From Marchantia polymorpha subsp. ruderalis (taxonomy: Eukaryota > Streptophyta > Marchantiopsida > Marchantiales > Marchantiaceae), in NCBI GenBank assembly GCA_037833965.1, contig AP031357.1, positions 950,001 to 1,014,000 on the forward strand: a stretch of 64,000 nucleotides of DNA. Reading direction: 5' to 3'. A model generated the notes under the pieces. That model saw nothing but the letters and a program-made list of their open reading frames with translations, had not been told where the DNA came from and did no database searches. The position numbers and the translations under genes are program-made. Of the stretch, positions 1 through 11,695 are shown in pieces (the first letter of the stretch is position 1; each line of letters opens with the position of its first letter).

Positions 1-68
1 ATGGAGTTGAGGATGTTGAGGTTGAATAAATTATGTGCCAAAACTTTGAATTCTTGTGTTGCTATCAG

Positions 69-932
69 GTACAAGGAGCGTACGTCCAAGGACTTGGATA
101 CTTCCTACATGAAGAGTTTCTCTTCGATCGTGACTCTGGAAAGGTACCTCACCTAAGAGCTACACTTATTTCTGGGTATGAAAATATTTTACCCTGGAAA
201 AAATGTAGGGTCCTTGAATCATCATGCGTGTGCTAATTCGGCAGATTGTTGTCTCGCTACTCTCCAGCTTTTGACCGACGGTACCTGGGAGTACAAACCA
301 CCGTCTTCCAAAGATATTCCTCTCGACTTGAGAGCTTCTTTGCTCGAAAATAGCGGAAACTCCAGCGGAGTTTTGCGATCCAAGGTACAAATCTGTGGCC
401 ACCCTCGCCACTTGCAGATGTTCTGATGACTGAGTTTTCTTAGCTTATATATAGAGGGCTTCTCTTTGCCCACCTATCCCTGACGCAGTGAACTCAGAAG
501 TGCATCATCTCTATTGATCCTAGCCAATCTATCGTCTCCGAGCTCTTCTAGACACTTGAAACAATCAGCTTCTCACTGCTAGAATGGCGGACCGATTGAA
601 GCCCCTAACTGAATTGATTCCTTGACGTTCTGTCGTGCAGTTTTCTGGGGAGCCGCCGTATGGTCTAGCAGCGAGGTATGTCTTCTCACTTGAGCGTTGG
701 ACAGGTTGTTCCTGTTTTGCCTCTTAGTAGTGCTCAATTACTCATGTGTAGTACAAGTTACTAACAATGACTTCCAATCTGCAGCGCCCTGTTTGCTGTA
801 AGGCGTGCCGTCGCAGCTGCGAGGACAGAATTTGGTGTCAATGGCTATTGTAGTCTGAGCGCTCCGGCCACGGTTGAGAACGTGATGCTGGCAGCTGGTT
901 TATCCAATTCTTCCATGTTCAATTTGAAGTAA
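69..932 (+). CDS. Aldehyde oxidase / xanthine dehydrogenase family, last four exons (5' part outside window)
   Basis: Four exons with GT-AG borders join in one frame: 69-143, 268-384, 641-675 and 785-932 (TAA at 930-932). The product is the C-terminal end of a molybdenum hydroxylase. Exon 1 reads VQGAYVQGLGYFLHEEFLFD, the family segment around the Mo-binding domain. Exon 2 gives LLTDGTWEYKPPSSKDIP. Exon 3 gives SGEPPYGLAA, corresponding to the conserved GEPP active-site region. Exon 4 ends in a variable tail. These enzymes use a molybdopterin cofactor, 2Fe-2S clusters and FAD to oxidise aldehydes or purines in the cytosol. The DGTWxYKPP and GLGYF..EE wording fits plant aldehyde oxidase better than xanthine dehydrogenase, but the C-terminal tail is not typical of either. 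No stop or frameshift is seen, so the gene may be functional. Exon borders are my reading of splice consensus. Confidence 0.85.
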
Positions 933-2200
933 CTTACAAAGTGGTTCACGTTTTCGGCCCCTGGGCTTCGCCTCACGCATAAGAGGAGACCAAGCCCCAA
1001 TAAACCAGCATCTCGAGATGATCCTGAGATTGAGTAATTACGAGGCCGGATTGGTAGTCGGAGGGAAATAGGAAAGATCTCAGGAAACACGAAAATGTTA
1101 TCATTTCAGGCTGGATAGCAACAGAGTTGGAGCTATCGGCGGGATTTGTGCAGTATGTAATTATAACTAGAAATATCATTCTCGTTTAGATATGGCAAGA
1201 AGTCACTGATAGAGACCTTCGGGCAGTTTTGTCGAGATAGTTTTGGTGGTCGTACTGTAGATACCAACCAAAGATAACGGTATTCTAGATACCGTTGTGC
1301 AAGTTGTAGGACATGGGATTTGGTCCCTGCCATCCATTACATTGTGAAGGACAGACTGACAGACTGTCTCACAGTTTGTCTCCGGATTGAGATGGACTTC
1401 ACGCCTGAGATCTGGACAAATAAACATTTGTGCAAACATTAGCTTCAGAGCTTGTAACAGTACTCCAAAGTTCCATATATCCAAGCTTACTGGTGGACTA
1501 GCTCGGCTACTGTATTTCCTCAGAAGGAGTAGCCATTACGGCTTGTTCTAATTACTTTTACAAGGGCCTTCTGCCCTTGTGACCCTTGTAAGCGTCAGTT
1601 CAGCGGATCATGCTGAGCGCCCAAGCTTCCAAAGAATTTGCATCTGTACTCTATGAACATCATCTATTTCTACAGCTACCAAATTATTCAACCGTGGAAA
1701 TGTGAATACATGAAGAGATTCACACGGTTCTGAGAGGAACAGCGCGAAACATCTTGATTCCAGGCTCCTACCTTGGTCTACACAATCACATTCATGGCTT
1801 TTCCTGATTTCTGGGTGACGGATCACACTAACACACACAAATCAGTGTGATAGTCTTTTGTACCTGGAGCGTTGAAATGTGTCTTTTATCTTCGATCTAC
1901 ATTTTATCAGTATCATTATATACATATGAAACATACTGATCCCAACTTATACACTCATGGGATATAAATCAAGATGTAATCTGTTTTTCCACGATCCGCA
2001 AATAATGACCGTGTCCATTGTGTACAGTTAATAATCAGCCATGAATGGTTGTTATGTTAATGTAGTTTTTGATATTTTTTCGAAAGACAAAGTTTGAAAA
2101 ATAGAAGACTAATAATTTCAAATCTATAGAATAGGAATACACAAGAGTTAATAGTGGATTCTGGAGTAGACTTTCAGTAAGAGTAGTGGATAGATAGGAC
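933..2200. other. Region downstream of the aldehyde oxidase; no gene recognised
   Basis: About 1.3 kb of mixed sequence that should contain the 3' UTR of the aldehyde oxidase. ORFs here are short, overlap on both strands and resemble nothing I recognise. No clear repeat or RNA gene is seen. Confidence 0.5.
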
Positions 2201-2220
2201 CTTAGTAGGTAGAGCTTGGC

Positions 2221-4015
2221 GTGCTCTTTCCAATAAGCTGGAGATCACTGAAAACGAATAAGAGAATCCTAAGTTACGAAAGTAGGCAATGGAGGGCATG
2301 GTTCGACGAAGTCACGGTATCGTCTTCGGGGAAGAATCTTCGGATTTCGACGATAGTTACCTCGGGGTTACAGCAAAAGGATCTTCGGCGAAATGAAAGG
2401 CGGCGCGGAACGGGAGGGAAATTCAAACACTTGTACTGTAAATTTGTGTAAGTTTACGATGCAGTTAGAGTGTCGAATTACATTGGCAGAAACAAGAGTT
2501 TAGCATCGATATTTCGCGAAAGTGCATTTGCAAATTGGGAGCTCAATGAGGTACATGAGTGAGAAATTGAGAACGCAGCGATGGGCGAACTTTGAGACTT
2601 GCAGCGAGACAATGCGAATCCATCAAGCAACAAAAAAAACCAACCCACGTGTTTTGCGCGCCTGCAAGGCCAACGGAAAAAATTTCCTTTTGCCCTTACA
2701 CTCGCGTATTCGGTGATTGTCAGCATTGAAGATGCCGAAATTCGGATTGAGAACGTATATCAATCAGCTGTTAGTTGTCAAGCTCAATTTCTTGCTGTGG
2801 GGATGGAATTGGGTTTGCGCGGCAATGGTGAAGGAGTGGCACAACGGAAGCGCGCTGGACGATGAAAGACTTTGTGACAATCCGACGATCTGGATCATTA
2901 AGTATTGGGCAAAAGTCTTGGGACAGTGCGTAGAAAAAGATGAAGATTACACCTTCCATAGTGATAGTGTGAAGGTCATCCACGCGGAAGAGAAGACTTT
3001 CGCGCAGTTGTTCAAGAAGAATCGTTCGCACAATAACGGATAATGGACGGCGGAGTACCGTGATCAGATGCATAGGAATGTAGCAATGGCCTTGATGCAG
3101 ATTCTACGGCTTTTGCGAACGATTTACATGTTGACATGGCAGGTTGGAATTGTGGAGCGATCGGTGGCAGAGAAACATATCTAATGGACACACATTCTAT
3201 GGGGCACTACACGCTAGCACATTGGCGAGGTACTCGGGGTATCAGTGAACTATCTATCCCGTTCTTCATCAATTTCTACCGAGGGATGAGGTTGTTGACT
3301 GTAGTTGAGTAGAAGAAAATTTTGCTCGAGAAGGAGATTGTGGACGACGAAGGGACGTTGGGAGTCAAAGAAGTTGCCAACGAGTAGGACGACATTGCAC
3401 TTGCATTGCCTTCGGCCGAAGCCGACAAGTTGAAGGACGAGATTGAGGAACGCCCGAAGAAGAAGAGGAAATTGCAGCGAGTTACGATTTCGGAGATAAT
3501 TGATCAACGTGCCGGATTGCGGGTCCGAAGGTCGATCCCTACGAAGATGAGATCGGCAAATGTGCGTGCTCTTAGCAAGATGAAGTCGCGATGGTTGCAG
3601 ATTGAGAAAAAAGGTAGCACGGAGTGTAGTGAAGCAGCATCTTAAGGCCGGATAACTTTGGCGGAATGGGCAGAGATAGAAATGAAAATATTAGCAACAG
3701 AGGAAAAATGGTCTTTGGTGAAGTACCTTCGGCTTTCGGAGTGGAAACCTTTAGCGGTGCTCATGGATGGCACGTTGGATTAAGGAGAAGAACAAGGAGG
3801 TGATACGGAGGTAGAGACTTCGAGTCAGAGTCTATCGCCTTCGGAGCAACCATTCGTGACTTTGACAGAGGATAAAAAGCCTTCGGGTAAGAAGACTTCG
3901 GATGTACCCGCAAAGTTAGCAGAGACGGCGGTGGAACCCATTGATCAAGTAGTAACTTATAGATCAAGTGGTGGCGGACGTGGAGAGTACCATTGCGGGG
4001 CAACAGGCGATGCCT
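2221..4015 (+). pseudogene. Retroelement copy A: decayed gag-like protein of the WGWNWV family
   Basis: The segment from about 2717 encodes KLNFLLWGWNWVCAAMVKEW and then a region matching copy B (12428 onward) block by block: YWAKVLGQCVEKDEDYTFHS, then TWQVGIVERSVAEKHI. The frame is broken by TAA at 3041-3043, more stops (for example after EKHI) and a frameshift near 3250-3400. From 3406 another frame carries a Lys/Arg-rich linker, one PSAEADK unit and PSEQ/PSGK remnants. The copy ends just upstream of the hAT element at 4024, near the position where copy B encodes VVPLLRYL. This is a dead copy of a non-autonomous retroelement. The N-terminal domain resembles plant retrotransposon ORF1-type domains in general style only, and I cannot name a family. 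Confidence 0.6.
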
Positions 4016-4023
4016 GTGGTAGC

Positions 4024-4107
4024 TAGGGTTGGAGGCACAACCAAAAAGGCATGCCCCCGGGCAAGGGCATGCCTCATTTACATTTTTTATATGGGGCATG
4101 CCCGTAT
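4024..4107 (+). repeat. Left terminal inverted repeat and subterminal GGGCATGCC cluster of the 7.5-kb hAT
   Basis: Starts TAGGGTTGGAGGCAC and carries copies of GGCATGCCC or GGGCATGCC near 4049, 4065 and 4096. Mirrored at the right end (11487-11572). Confidence 0.7.
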
Positions 4108-4329
4108 GTACATATATATGATTTATACGTATGTACATACGTATAATTCATAAATATAACATCAAAATATACGCATATTCCCGTTTTACAGATAGTGGAG
4201 TAAATGAACTGATCAAAGGTTTGGTTGCTTACGTCCGCGTTCCAACTACTTTGACAAAGTTTTTGCAGAAACACAACAATGTAAAATTTTGTTCTAGAGA
4301 AATGATTGATTTTGCTTCTTAGGTCAGGA

Positions 4330-6900
4330 TCATTTTGTTCTTTCATGAACGTAGACCTGCGTCAACTTCGATTGTATTTCTTCAAAGTGAGTAATTTGAT
4401 TCTAAGGGTTTAGTTTAGATTGAGTTTCTACAATTTTCAAAAAACTAACTAGTGCAATTACGGGATGTCAAGAAACACACTGATTGATACCATGTTGCTT
4501 GTACCAGAGAAGAAGCATATGCCCTGAAGAAGTTGGAGTGCTGCTGGATTGTGCTACTGGATTACAACTAGACAACCTCGTGGAAAAATTACTGCACATA
4601 ATTCGATGTCACATTGACAAGATTCTCAGTTCTTGAATATGCTGGTGAGTGCTCATCATGCAAATTCTTTACAAATGTTTGTCGAGTAAGTTCAGTCGTC
4701 TCCGCTGACTCCGATCTATTGTTGTTATGTGTAGTAAAAATATATAAACACTTTCTCATTGACATTGGGCATTCCACGGAGTGTGACGATTTGGTTCTTA
4801 ACATGCCTATAACAAAGCCAGTATTCCAGCTTGACGGCTGTGATGGGATGCGCTGAATGGTGGATGTCTGCCCGACGTTTTTTATTTTTCCATTCTGCAA
4901 GAGCTTCTTCAGTTCAGGCATTGTGATCTCCACTAGAAACTGGCTAGAGATCCGGAGCTTGCAAATGTTATTTCTTTCTTCAACTTTGCTTGCAGCAATG
5001 GCTTTATGCTTCTCTTAAAAATATTTCTCTGATTCATCCAGTCATCTTGTTGTATCCTTCCTTTTCCTCCTTTTTCTCAACATCATCCTACTCACTGAAT
5101 GCGACATCAACATGATTCTCTGGGAGGATAAACTAATTCATACTACTCCTGATAAGATTGCTTATTCCAATCCTGCACAATTGAAGTCTCGATGATGTTG
5201 CGCTGCTCAAGAGCTGGATTATATACTACAAAAGAGTATTATGTAGACGACGTAGTTCCAAATCAGTGGGCAGAAAGCGCAAGTGAAGATGACCAGAGAG
5301 AGAGGAGATCTCGGGATGAGAAATTCTGCTCTAGGTCTGTCCATAGGGATCTCGAGGGTCTTCCTTGTGATGACAATTCTCACCTCCTACAAGAGCGCTG
5401 TAGAGGAGGATAGCTCGCCGCGAAGCAGGTTACCTTCATTCGAATAACGAATCGCTAGTGCTTTGAGGAGTGTCCTTCTATCTGCAGTGTAGATACAGCT
5501 TGTGGTCCAAGTGTTCACTGAATCAGATCTTTGCACAACGTGATGGTCTCACCTTCCCTGCTTTCGACTCGATGTCCAAATACTGCGATCATCTATTCAT
5601 GAGAGAGACTAGAACTGAACCAGGGCATTCGACGTGAAGGTAGTTCATGATACTTCTGGCGGTAAGAAAGTAGTGAGTTTGACGCTCATGCAAGAATTCA
5701 CAGGAGAGTTGACAAGATGTTATGTAGACCCAGCTTCGCCCAGGGAATTTTTCATCGTTTCCAACTAGTTCAAAGGCTCAGTTTGTGCAATACGAGCCTT
5801 GGGTGATAGTCTGCAGATGTATGTACACTGTTCTTTTAAGAGGTTATCTATAGTCAATAGTGTTCGGCTATCTGAGGTGAGCACTAACGCAGTTCCTTGG
5901 AAGTTCCATGCGGTGTCACTCAATTACAAGGTTGTCACTCATTTATTACTATTTTCATCTATCCTATCATGTCATGCACTAAATCCATCCTTCACAAGTA
6001 CATCATTGTCATGCTTCTTATACTTAAAAGACTCTAGAACAATGTTCAACGTGTCTTACATGCAGAGTTAACACTAGATTCAAGTAATTCAGCTTGTACT
6101 TCTTGTAAAGGGTTTTATAGGGTATCTTCTTTCAATTTGAAAGAGGATAAGATGGGGATTCTGGTTCTAGTAATAAAGTCATTTGATAAGGGTACTGGAG
6201 TGTAGTAATAATCCAGGCTACCTCTCTGATTTCTTACTTTTGAATTGATATTCAGGGAGACGTTTATTTCCATAATCATTCCATTTTGTGCTATAGTTTT
6301 GAGTGATTTTTAGATGCTCTCGCTGGTAAATGCATTTCCAGCCGCTACATTTATATTCAGGTGATTTTGATAACAAAGAGGATAGGCGGGGGTTATTGAC
6401 TATTCCTTCTTGTCGTACTGTTTCTAATACAAACCCTTCATAAAATTTCAATATTCCCTTATGGACTTGGTAAGATTTTTCACTCATGTAACTTCCGTGC
6501 TTTTCTTTCCCATCATGCGATGCATTCTTATTAAACTCACAATGGTTAAAGTATTAGAGGACTCCTACTGCTGAACCAAAATTATTGTGAGTGATGCGTA
6601 TGTTTTATTCACTCGTGAGCTGTATGTTGATGAATTCCGTATAACATGAATTCTGTATTCTGTATAATTTTGTATTATGTTGATGACATTCTGTAACTCT
6701 TCAGGGCATCCGCTGTTACAAGCACACTGCTCTTGGGCAGGAGCAATGTCTTGACATTCTGTACCATTGAAGACTGCTTCAAACAAAACAAGAGGGATCT
6801 TCGAGTTGGGAGCAGATGGAGCTTACACTCATCTCAACAATAATACTACTTCACCTACATTTGTGAAAATAGGAATGGATCATTTGTTGGTAGAAATAAT
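4330..6900. other. Internal hAT sequence upstream of the transposase; no gene recognised
   Basis: About 2.6 kb without a recognisable protein. One exon-like stretch at about 5623-5769 (+) reads AFDVKVVHDTSGGKKVVSLT and continues to a stop codon. I cannot assign it. It could be another captured host fragment. Confidence 0.4.
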
Positions 6901-7034
6901 CAGGAGTGTCGACGTTGTTTAAAAAATCTGTATCACAGATATTAGTCAATCACAAGTCTTTACAAAATTATCAAGTATTCTTCTTTGTTTTCTGTCAGGT
7001 ACAGCAGAAAGGAGCAGTGTACAAGAGTTCCAAA

Positions 7035-9215
7035 ATGAACTCTTGTACTCCATCGTTGATTGTGGATTCATTGTCACTTGAAGTGGAAGCTGAAAGTGGA
7101 ACAGCAACAATTTCATCATCACAGCCTAGACATGAAACAGAGATACCGTCGGGATGGAAAATAGCAGATGAGGTGATAAATCCAAGATGGCATTATTTTT
7201 ATCGTTAAGTTGAGAAGGGGAGTGGAAATTGCTATCGTGCAATGTGTGAACATTGTGGTGAGGTGCTTGATGGCAAGCCTGACAAGTTAGAACATCATGT
7301 TTTGCATCGATGTACTTTGACTTCTGAAAGTAGAGTTGAGTATATGCGTATCGTAGAAAGATCTTCAAAGAGGCACCGAATGTCAATGCACTCATCAGGG
7401 TTGAAGTCACAACCAGTTTTTTTGCCGCAGCACCAACAGCAACGTTTGTCAAAGTTCTTCAGTCTGCCAATGAAGGCAGAAGTATAGGAGACTCATCATA
7501 TGAGATTTTTAGACTTCTTGGTATCCTCTAACAGTGACTTCAATGTGTGTTCCAACAAGGAACTTGGCCTGTTCATTCGTGGTCTCAATCCTAGTTACAT
7601 TATTCCTTCAAGAAGAGTAGTATATGATAGACTATTACAGAAAAGATATAGTGAGTGTTTACTTGAGCTTGGAGATCAACTCAATGACGTTAGTGATGTG
7701 ACGCTAACGATGGATGGATGGGAAGATGTTTCTAACAACTCGATCTATGCAATGATTGTCATTACTAGCACCAAATAATGGATATTGGACATAGTACACT
7801 TTACAGGTAGGCCGACAGCAAATGCATTGCTGTAGCAATTGTTACTGTCAACTAACAAAACTCTTCTTAGGTTGACTTCAATTGTTGCCTTTGTATCCGA
7901 CAGTCCAACTACCATGATCAGATTGAGGAGCAATTTGGTCAATTTGCACCCAAACATGGTTCCTTTGCGCTGCTGCCTTCATCAACTTAATTTGATTACA
8001 AAAGATGTGTCAGCTCAGTGCACTATGAAGCAGGTCTTCAAGGAGAATTGCAAGCTGATCAACTTTTTTACAAGTTCTCATTATTGGACGACACAGCTGA
8101 AGACATGGGGTTGAGAAAACAATGTTATGAAGTTTTTTTCAAGTTTTTGTGAAACATGATGGTATTCAGCAGTGCTTGTTTGTGTTGGAGTTGCATCATA
8201 TCACAAAGGTTTTCAACACTGTGTGGACAAGTCAAGACTAGCCAACGAGCCGCCAATCAACAAGGATATCTCCAACCTGATGGATGACGATTATCACTTT
8301 GCAATCAACAAGGAGATCTGTAAGCTCATCAAACTGATCGCCGACAGTATTGCTCGTCTTGAGCAAAGTTCCACAACATTAAATCAAGTCTTTGCCGAGC
8401 TGATCAACTTGTACACAACTGTGAAGGACGTGGACGTTACCTCGAATTGCAGCAGCTTCAAAACCCACATCATCAAGACTATCAGAAAAAGAGCTTCTGA
8501 GTTTGACCATCCAACTTATTTTGTTGCTCTGTTTTTGAATCCTAAGTATAAATCTCTTGCCATATCCAGGAAGAAGAACTACAATGACATCAGAAAAGAT
8601 ACTGCACATCTTGCAAAAGGATGGAAGTTTACTAAGATGGATACTATCTTATTGCTAGGAGAGCTAAATGACTACATCAACTGGAGTGGAGTTTTCACCA
8701 ACAATTCAAACAGGGATTTTGCGATAGATTTTTGGCAGTTTGTTGTAGGTGCAAAAACTTTGCGTGTGTTTGCAATGAAACTTTTTTCTATCACTCCTCA
8801 TGATGTTGTAGTGGAGAGATTATTTTTGCAGCTGACATTTTCCAAGACAAAATTTCGTAACTGCATGACAGTGGAACGCATGAAAATGCTTTCCATCGTC
8901 AGATCCAGTCTTAAAGAGCATTCAAAACCCTCTTCAACGCCATCTTGATCATTGGCACTAGATCAAGAGAGTTACTTCAGCATAACACTTGAAGACAATG
9001 AAGATTTTTCGATTAGGCCAGCGGATGAATTGTCTTTGGAAGATCTGGAACTTACTTTGGACAATAATGATGACTTTCAGGAGGATTTTGATATGTATTT
9101 TGATTTTGCCAAATACCAACTAGAGTCATATCCAAATGTCACCATGGCTGCAGTGGAGAAAGAGGTGGAAAGAACAGATGATGAAGATTGGAGTGTAGAT
9201 GATTTATTATCTTGA
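7035..9215 (+). pseudogene. hAT superfamily transposase (BED finger, DUF659-like RNase H fold, hATC dimerisation), nonsense-mutated
   Basis: A single reading frame runs from ATG 7035 to 9215 without a frameshift. It is cut by seven stops: TAA 7206, TAG 7485, TAA 7776, TAG 7833, TGA 8112, TGA 8157 and TGA 8946. Domains in order are: a BED-type zinc finger (CEHCGEVLDG, with HHVLHRC following); the first catalytic block LTMDGWEDVSN; a second Asp block VAFVSDSPTTM; the PLRCCLHQLNLI motif typical of hAT/DUF659 proteins; and a C-terminal dimerisation region TPHDVVVERLFLQL. An acidic tail follows. hAT transposases cut and paste DNA in the nucleus and leave 8-bp duplications. This copy cannot make a full enzyme. 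Its frame conservation suggests death by point mutation only. Confidence 0.85.
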
Positions 9216-10369
9216 CTTTTTTGTATTATTCTTCATGGCGAAAGTCAGATTTTCTATAACTCACACATGTTTACACTTCAATTTACTAAGTGGTTGTTTG
9301 GTTTCATTGTTTTATTTAGTTCAGAATTGTATACTGTGAGATGACTATATAGTATCTCAGATGGGTTATACTTGACTTTAACCTCGTTTATGCTTCTTTG
9401 GTCTGATCTACAAGTGAGAAACAAGCTTGATTGATCACAAGTTAGATCTTTTTTGAAAAAAATACATTGTGTTCAGTAAACGCATCGCAAGTGGCCTCCA
9501 CTTTCAGATCTAAGTCTCTACACTTGTACTGCTTTTTAGCCGATTTGTGATTACACCATGGTAAACAGTACAAGAAGTTGTCTTTGCTCTTCTATAGTTG
9601 ATTAAACCCGCTCATATGGCTTTTGTTCACTGCAGCAAAGCACACTGCAGCGAAGCACACTCATCAGGCACTTTATCAAAAAAACAAGCCGGGAGTTTCG
9701 TAGTTGCAGCATCAAATTTTCTTACTGTATGTTCAGCAGATCAGTATACGACTTGCCATTGAAAAATGTATGTTGGGATCACATCCTAAATTACTCTTGT
9801 TCCTGAACGTGGCTGGGCCACCTCCTTTCGAAGTTACCCAGTATATTTCTACCACTTTACTACCATAGTCTGTTTAACTGACAAAACTCTATCTGTAGCT
9901 AACTTTAAAAGCATTCCTCCTTAGGGTGGACATTATAGCAGCATGGCAGAAAGATTCAGTTGCAAAACTCTGGTTCAACTTAAATTGAATTGGAACTGTA
10001 TTCAAATCTGCCTGTTTGTGACTAAAATAGCGAGATGAGGTGTTTCTGCTTGACTTTCTGAAAGATAATTTTTGAGGTTTTGTTTTCTATTAATATCAGC
10101 TTGTATTTTAGAACGGTTTGTGATACAGTGAACACAGAGCCTAACTATTTGCTAAACGTTATCTTGGCAGACTCGGTGTTGATTTTGTTGAAACTCGTGG
10201 ACTTTTTGTAGAGGTTGAACTTTGCTGTAGACACCTCAACTTCACTTCTTTTTTCTGAATGTACGAGGTTATGGAGAGCATGTACATTTTCCAATTTATT
10301 GCCTTCTGTTAAGATTGCAGTTATACCCCCATAAGGTACTAAACTAACAAGGTTTCTTCTTGATGACAG
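9216..10369. other. Internal hAT sequence between transposase and captured exon; no gene
   Basis: AT-rich and intron-like. A short near-duplicate of CACTGCAGCRAAGCACAC lies at about 9630-9660. The upstream exons of the signalosome gene are not found here. Confidence 0.4.
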
Positions 10370-10634
10370 TTAATATCCTTTGTCGAAGACTGAAGGATCA
10401 GGAAATGCAAATGATGGAGCCTAGTTGTGCAATTCTACCACTGTATGCAGCAATTCGCAAATCTCAGCCTTCCTCCAAGTATCTTACACCACTTCACGCC
10501 GATTATCTCCTGCTATGCTTACTATCGAAGTGCTACAAAGCAGGCCTTGATATTTTGGAAGATGATATTTTTGAGATTGATCAGAAAAGAACTGGTCTAA
10601 TGCCACGTGATTTTCTCCTGCATTGTTACTATGG
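10370..10634 (+). pseudogene. CSN3: Captured single exon of COP9 signalosome subunit 3 (CSN3)
   Basis: An open stretch bordered by an acceptor (GATGACAG at 10362-10369) and a donor (ATGG|GTAATT at 10634/10635) encodes a piece of plant CSN3: YAAIRKSQPSSKYLTPLHAD, then YLLLCLLSKCYKAGLDILED, DIFEIDQ and PRDFLLHCYYG. Known plant CSN3 reads EIDQPRDF, while here KRTGLM (18 nt) sits between DQ and PRD. CSN3 is a scaffold subunit of the nuclear COP9 signalosome, which removes NEDD8 from cullins. The exons expected on either side are absent from the surrounding 1 kb. The fragment lies inside the inverted repeats of the 7.5-kb hAT, so it is read as a transduplicated exon rather than a working gene. Confidence 0.75.
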
Positions 10635-11460
10635 GTAATTTTCTTTCAGTAGTAGCGCGTTTAGAATCGCATCCATAGTATTAGGGATGTTCAATTTTGA
10701 TAGATAAGGTTTAGAGACAACATAGTTTCTGACACGCCTGTTGGTGTAATCCAGGAAAAAAGTAATGTAGAGTACGCACTGGTTACTACTTTTTAGATGC
10801 TAGTGTCTTGTACAGCTTGTTGTAAAGGCAAAGTTGGCTGTATTCATACTCTTCTTTGTTGTCATTTCTCCTCCCTCAAGCCCTTGTTTCATGTGTCCTG
10901 CATCTCCGTGATTTATCGGTCATCATTTGCAGGTTGGTTGGTTTATCTTAATTCATTGAATAAGTACACATCTAGTAGTAATTATTTACTCCTGCACTTC
11001 AGAAGACCAAAAATTAAATATCAAGGACTAAAGCAGACAGGAAGGTAAGACCCCATAAGCAATACAGGGAAACCAAATGAGGAAGATGGGGTTTGACACC
11101 AGTAGCATCATCAAAAAGTTTTCACCGGATATACTAATCCTACAAGTACTTTGAGTTCTAATGAGCATAACGGAGCAAAATAGTCTTCATTGCATTTGCT
11201 CTCAAGTTGAACAGGTCGCATGACAAAATGAAAAGTTGGACAGGATGAGGATACCTAGGTCCGAGGAATTAAAAACGTGTACACATATATATATATATAT
11301 ATATATATTGTGTATACCGTGCAATGTTCTATAAGTTATAGAGCATCGCACAGTATATTTTAACTATAATTAATTGTGTATTAATTATATTTTAGTTAAA
11401 GTTAATTATTATACATATATTCACGTATTATACTTACATTTGTGTATACTTAGTATATAC
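10635..11460. other. Right internal part of the hAT; no gene
   Basis: No recognisable protein. It contains a TA dinucleotide microsatellite at about 11284-11308, and AT-rich sequence leads into the right end. Confidence 0.4.
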
Positions 11461-11486
11461 TAGAACTATACGTATTTTGATACGGG

Positions 11487-11572
11487 CATGCTTGGGAGCA
11501 TGGGGCATGCCTTTTGATCTTGAAAGGGGGCACGGGCATGCCCGCAAAAATTTTGCCGTGCCTCCAACCCTA
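11487..11572 (-). repeat. Right terminal inverted repeat and subterminal GGGCATGCC cluster of the 7.5-kb hAT
   Basis: Contains GGGCATGC at about 11487, GGGGCATGCC at about 11502 and CGGGCATGCCCG at about 11533-11544. It ends with GTGCCTCCAACCCTA, the exact complement of the left terminus. Confidence 0.7.
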
Positions 11573-11695
11573 GTGATAACGCAGTTTTTGTTTTTTTCGG
11601 AATTAAAGCATTTTTTTGAATAGTAAGTACCGCGGTAGTAGCTGTAGATAAGAATCGGTACGAGAAAAGAAAGTAAAAAGGGAATGACGACGAAA

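Larger units (their letters stand above)
4024..11572 (+). mobile_element. hAT-type DNA transposon, 7.5 kb, with decayed transposase and a captured host exon
   Basis: The ends form a 15-bp inverted repeat, TAGGGTTGGAGGCAC at 4024-4038 and its complement at 11558-11572. Flanking 8-mers are GTGGTAGC (4016-4023) and GTGATAAC (11573-11580). They match at 6 of 8 positions, and both differences are G to A. Just inside each end are several copies of the palindromic motif GGGCATGCC, as expected for transposase-binding subterminal repeats. A hAT transposase pseudogene lies at 7035-9215 on the plus strand. At 7.5 kb it is long for a hAT, and one exon of an unrelated host gene lies at 10370-10634. The sequence right of the element does not obviously continue copy A, so some rearrangement after insertion is possible. 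Confidence 0.7.

Noticed and set aside
4589..4933. Minus-strand ORF of 114 codons starting MEITMPELKKLLQNGKIKN
   Set aside because: No homology recognised. It lies in internal hAT sequence with overlapping ORFs on the other strand.
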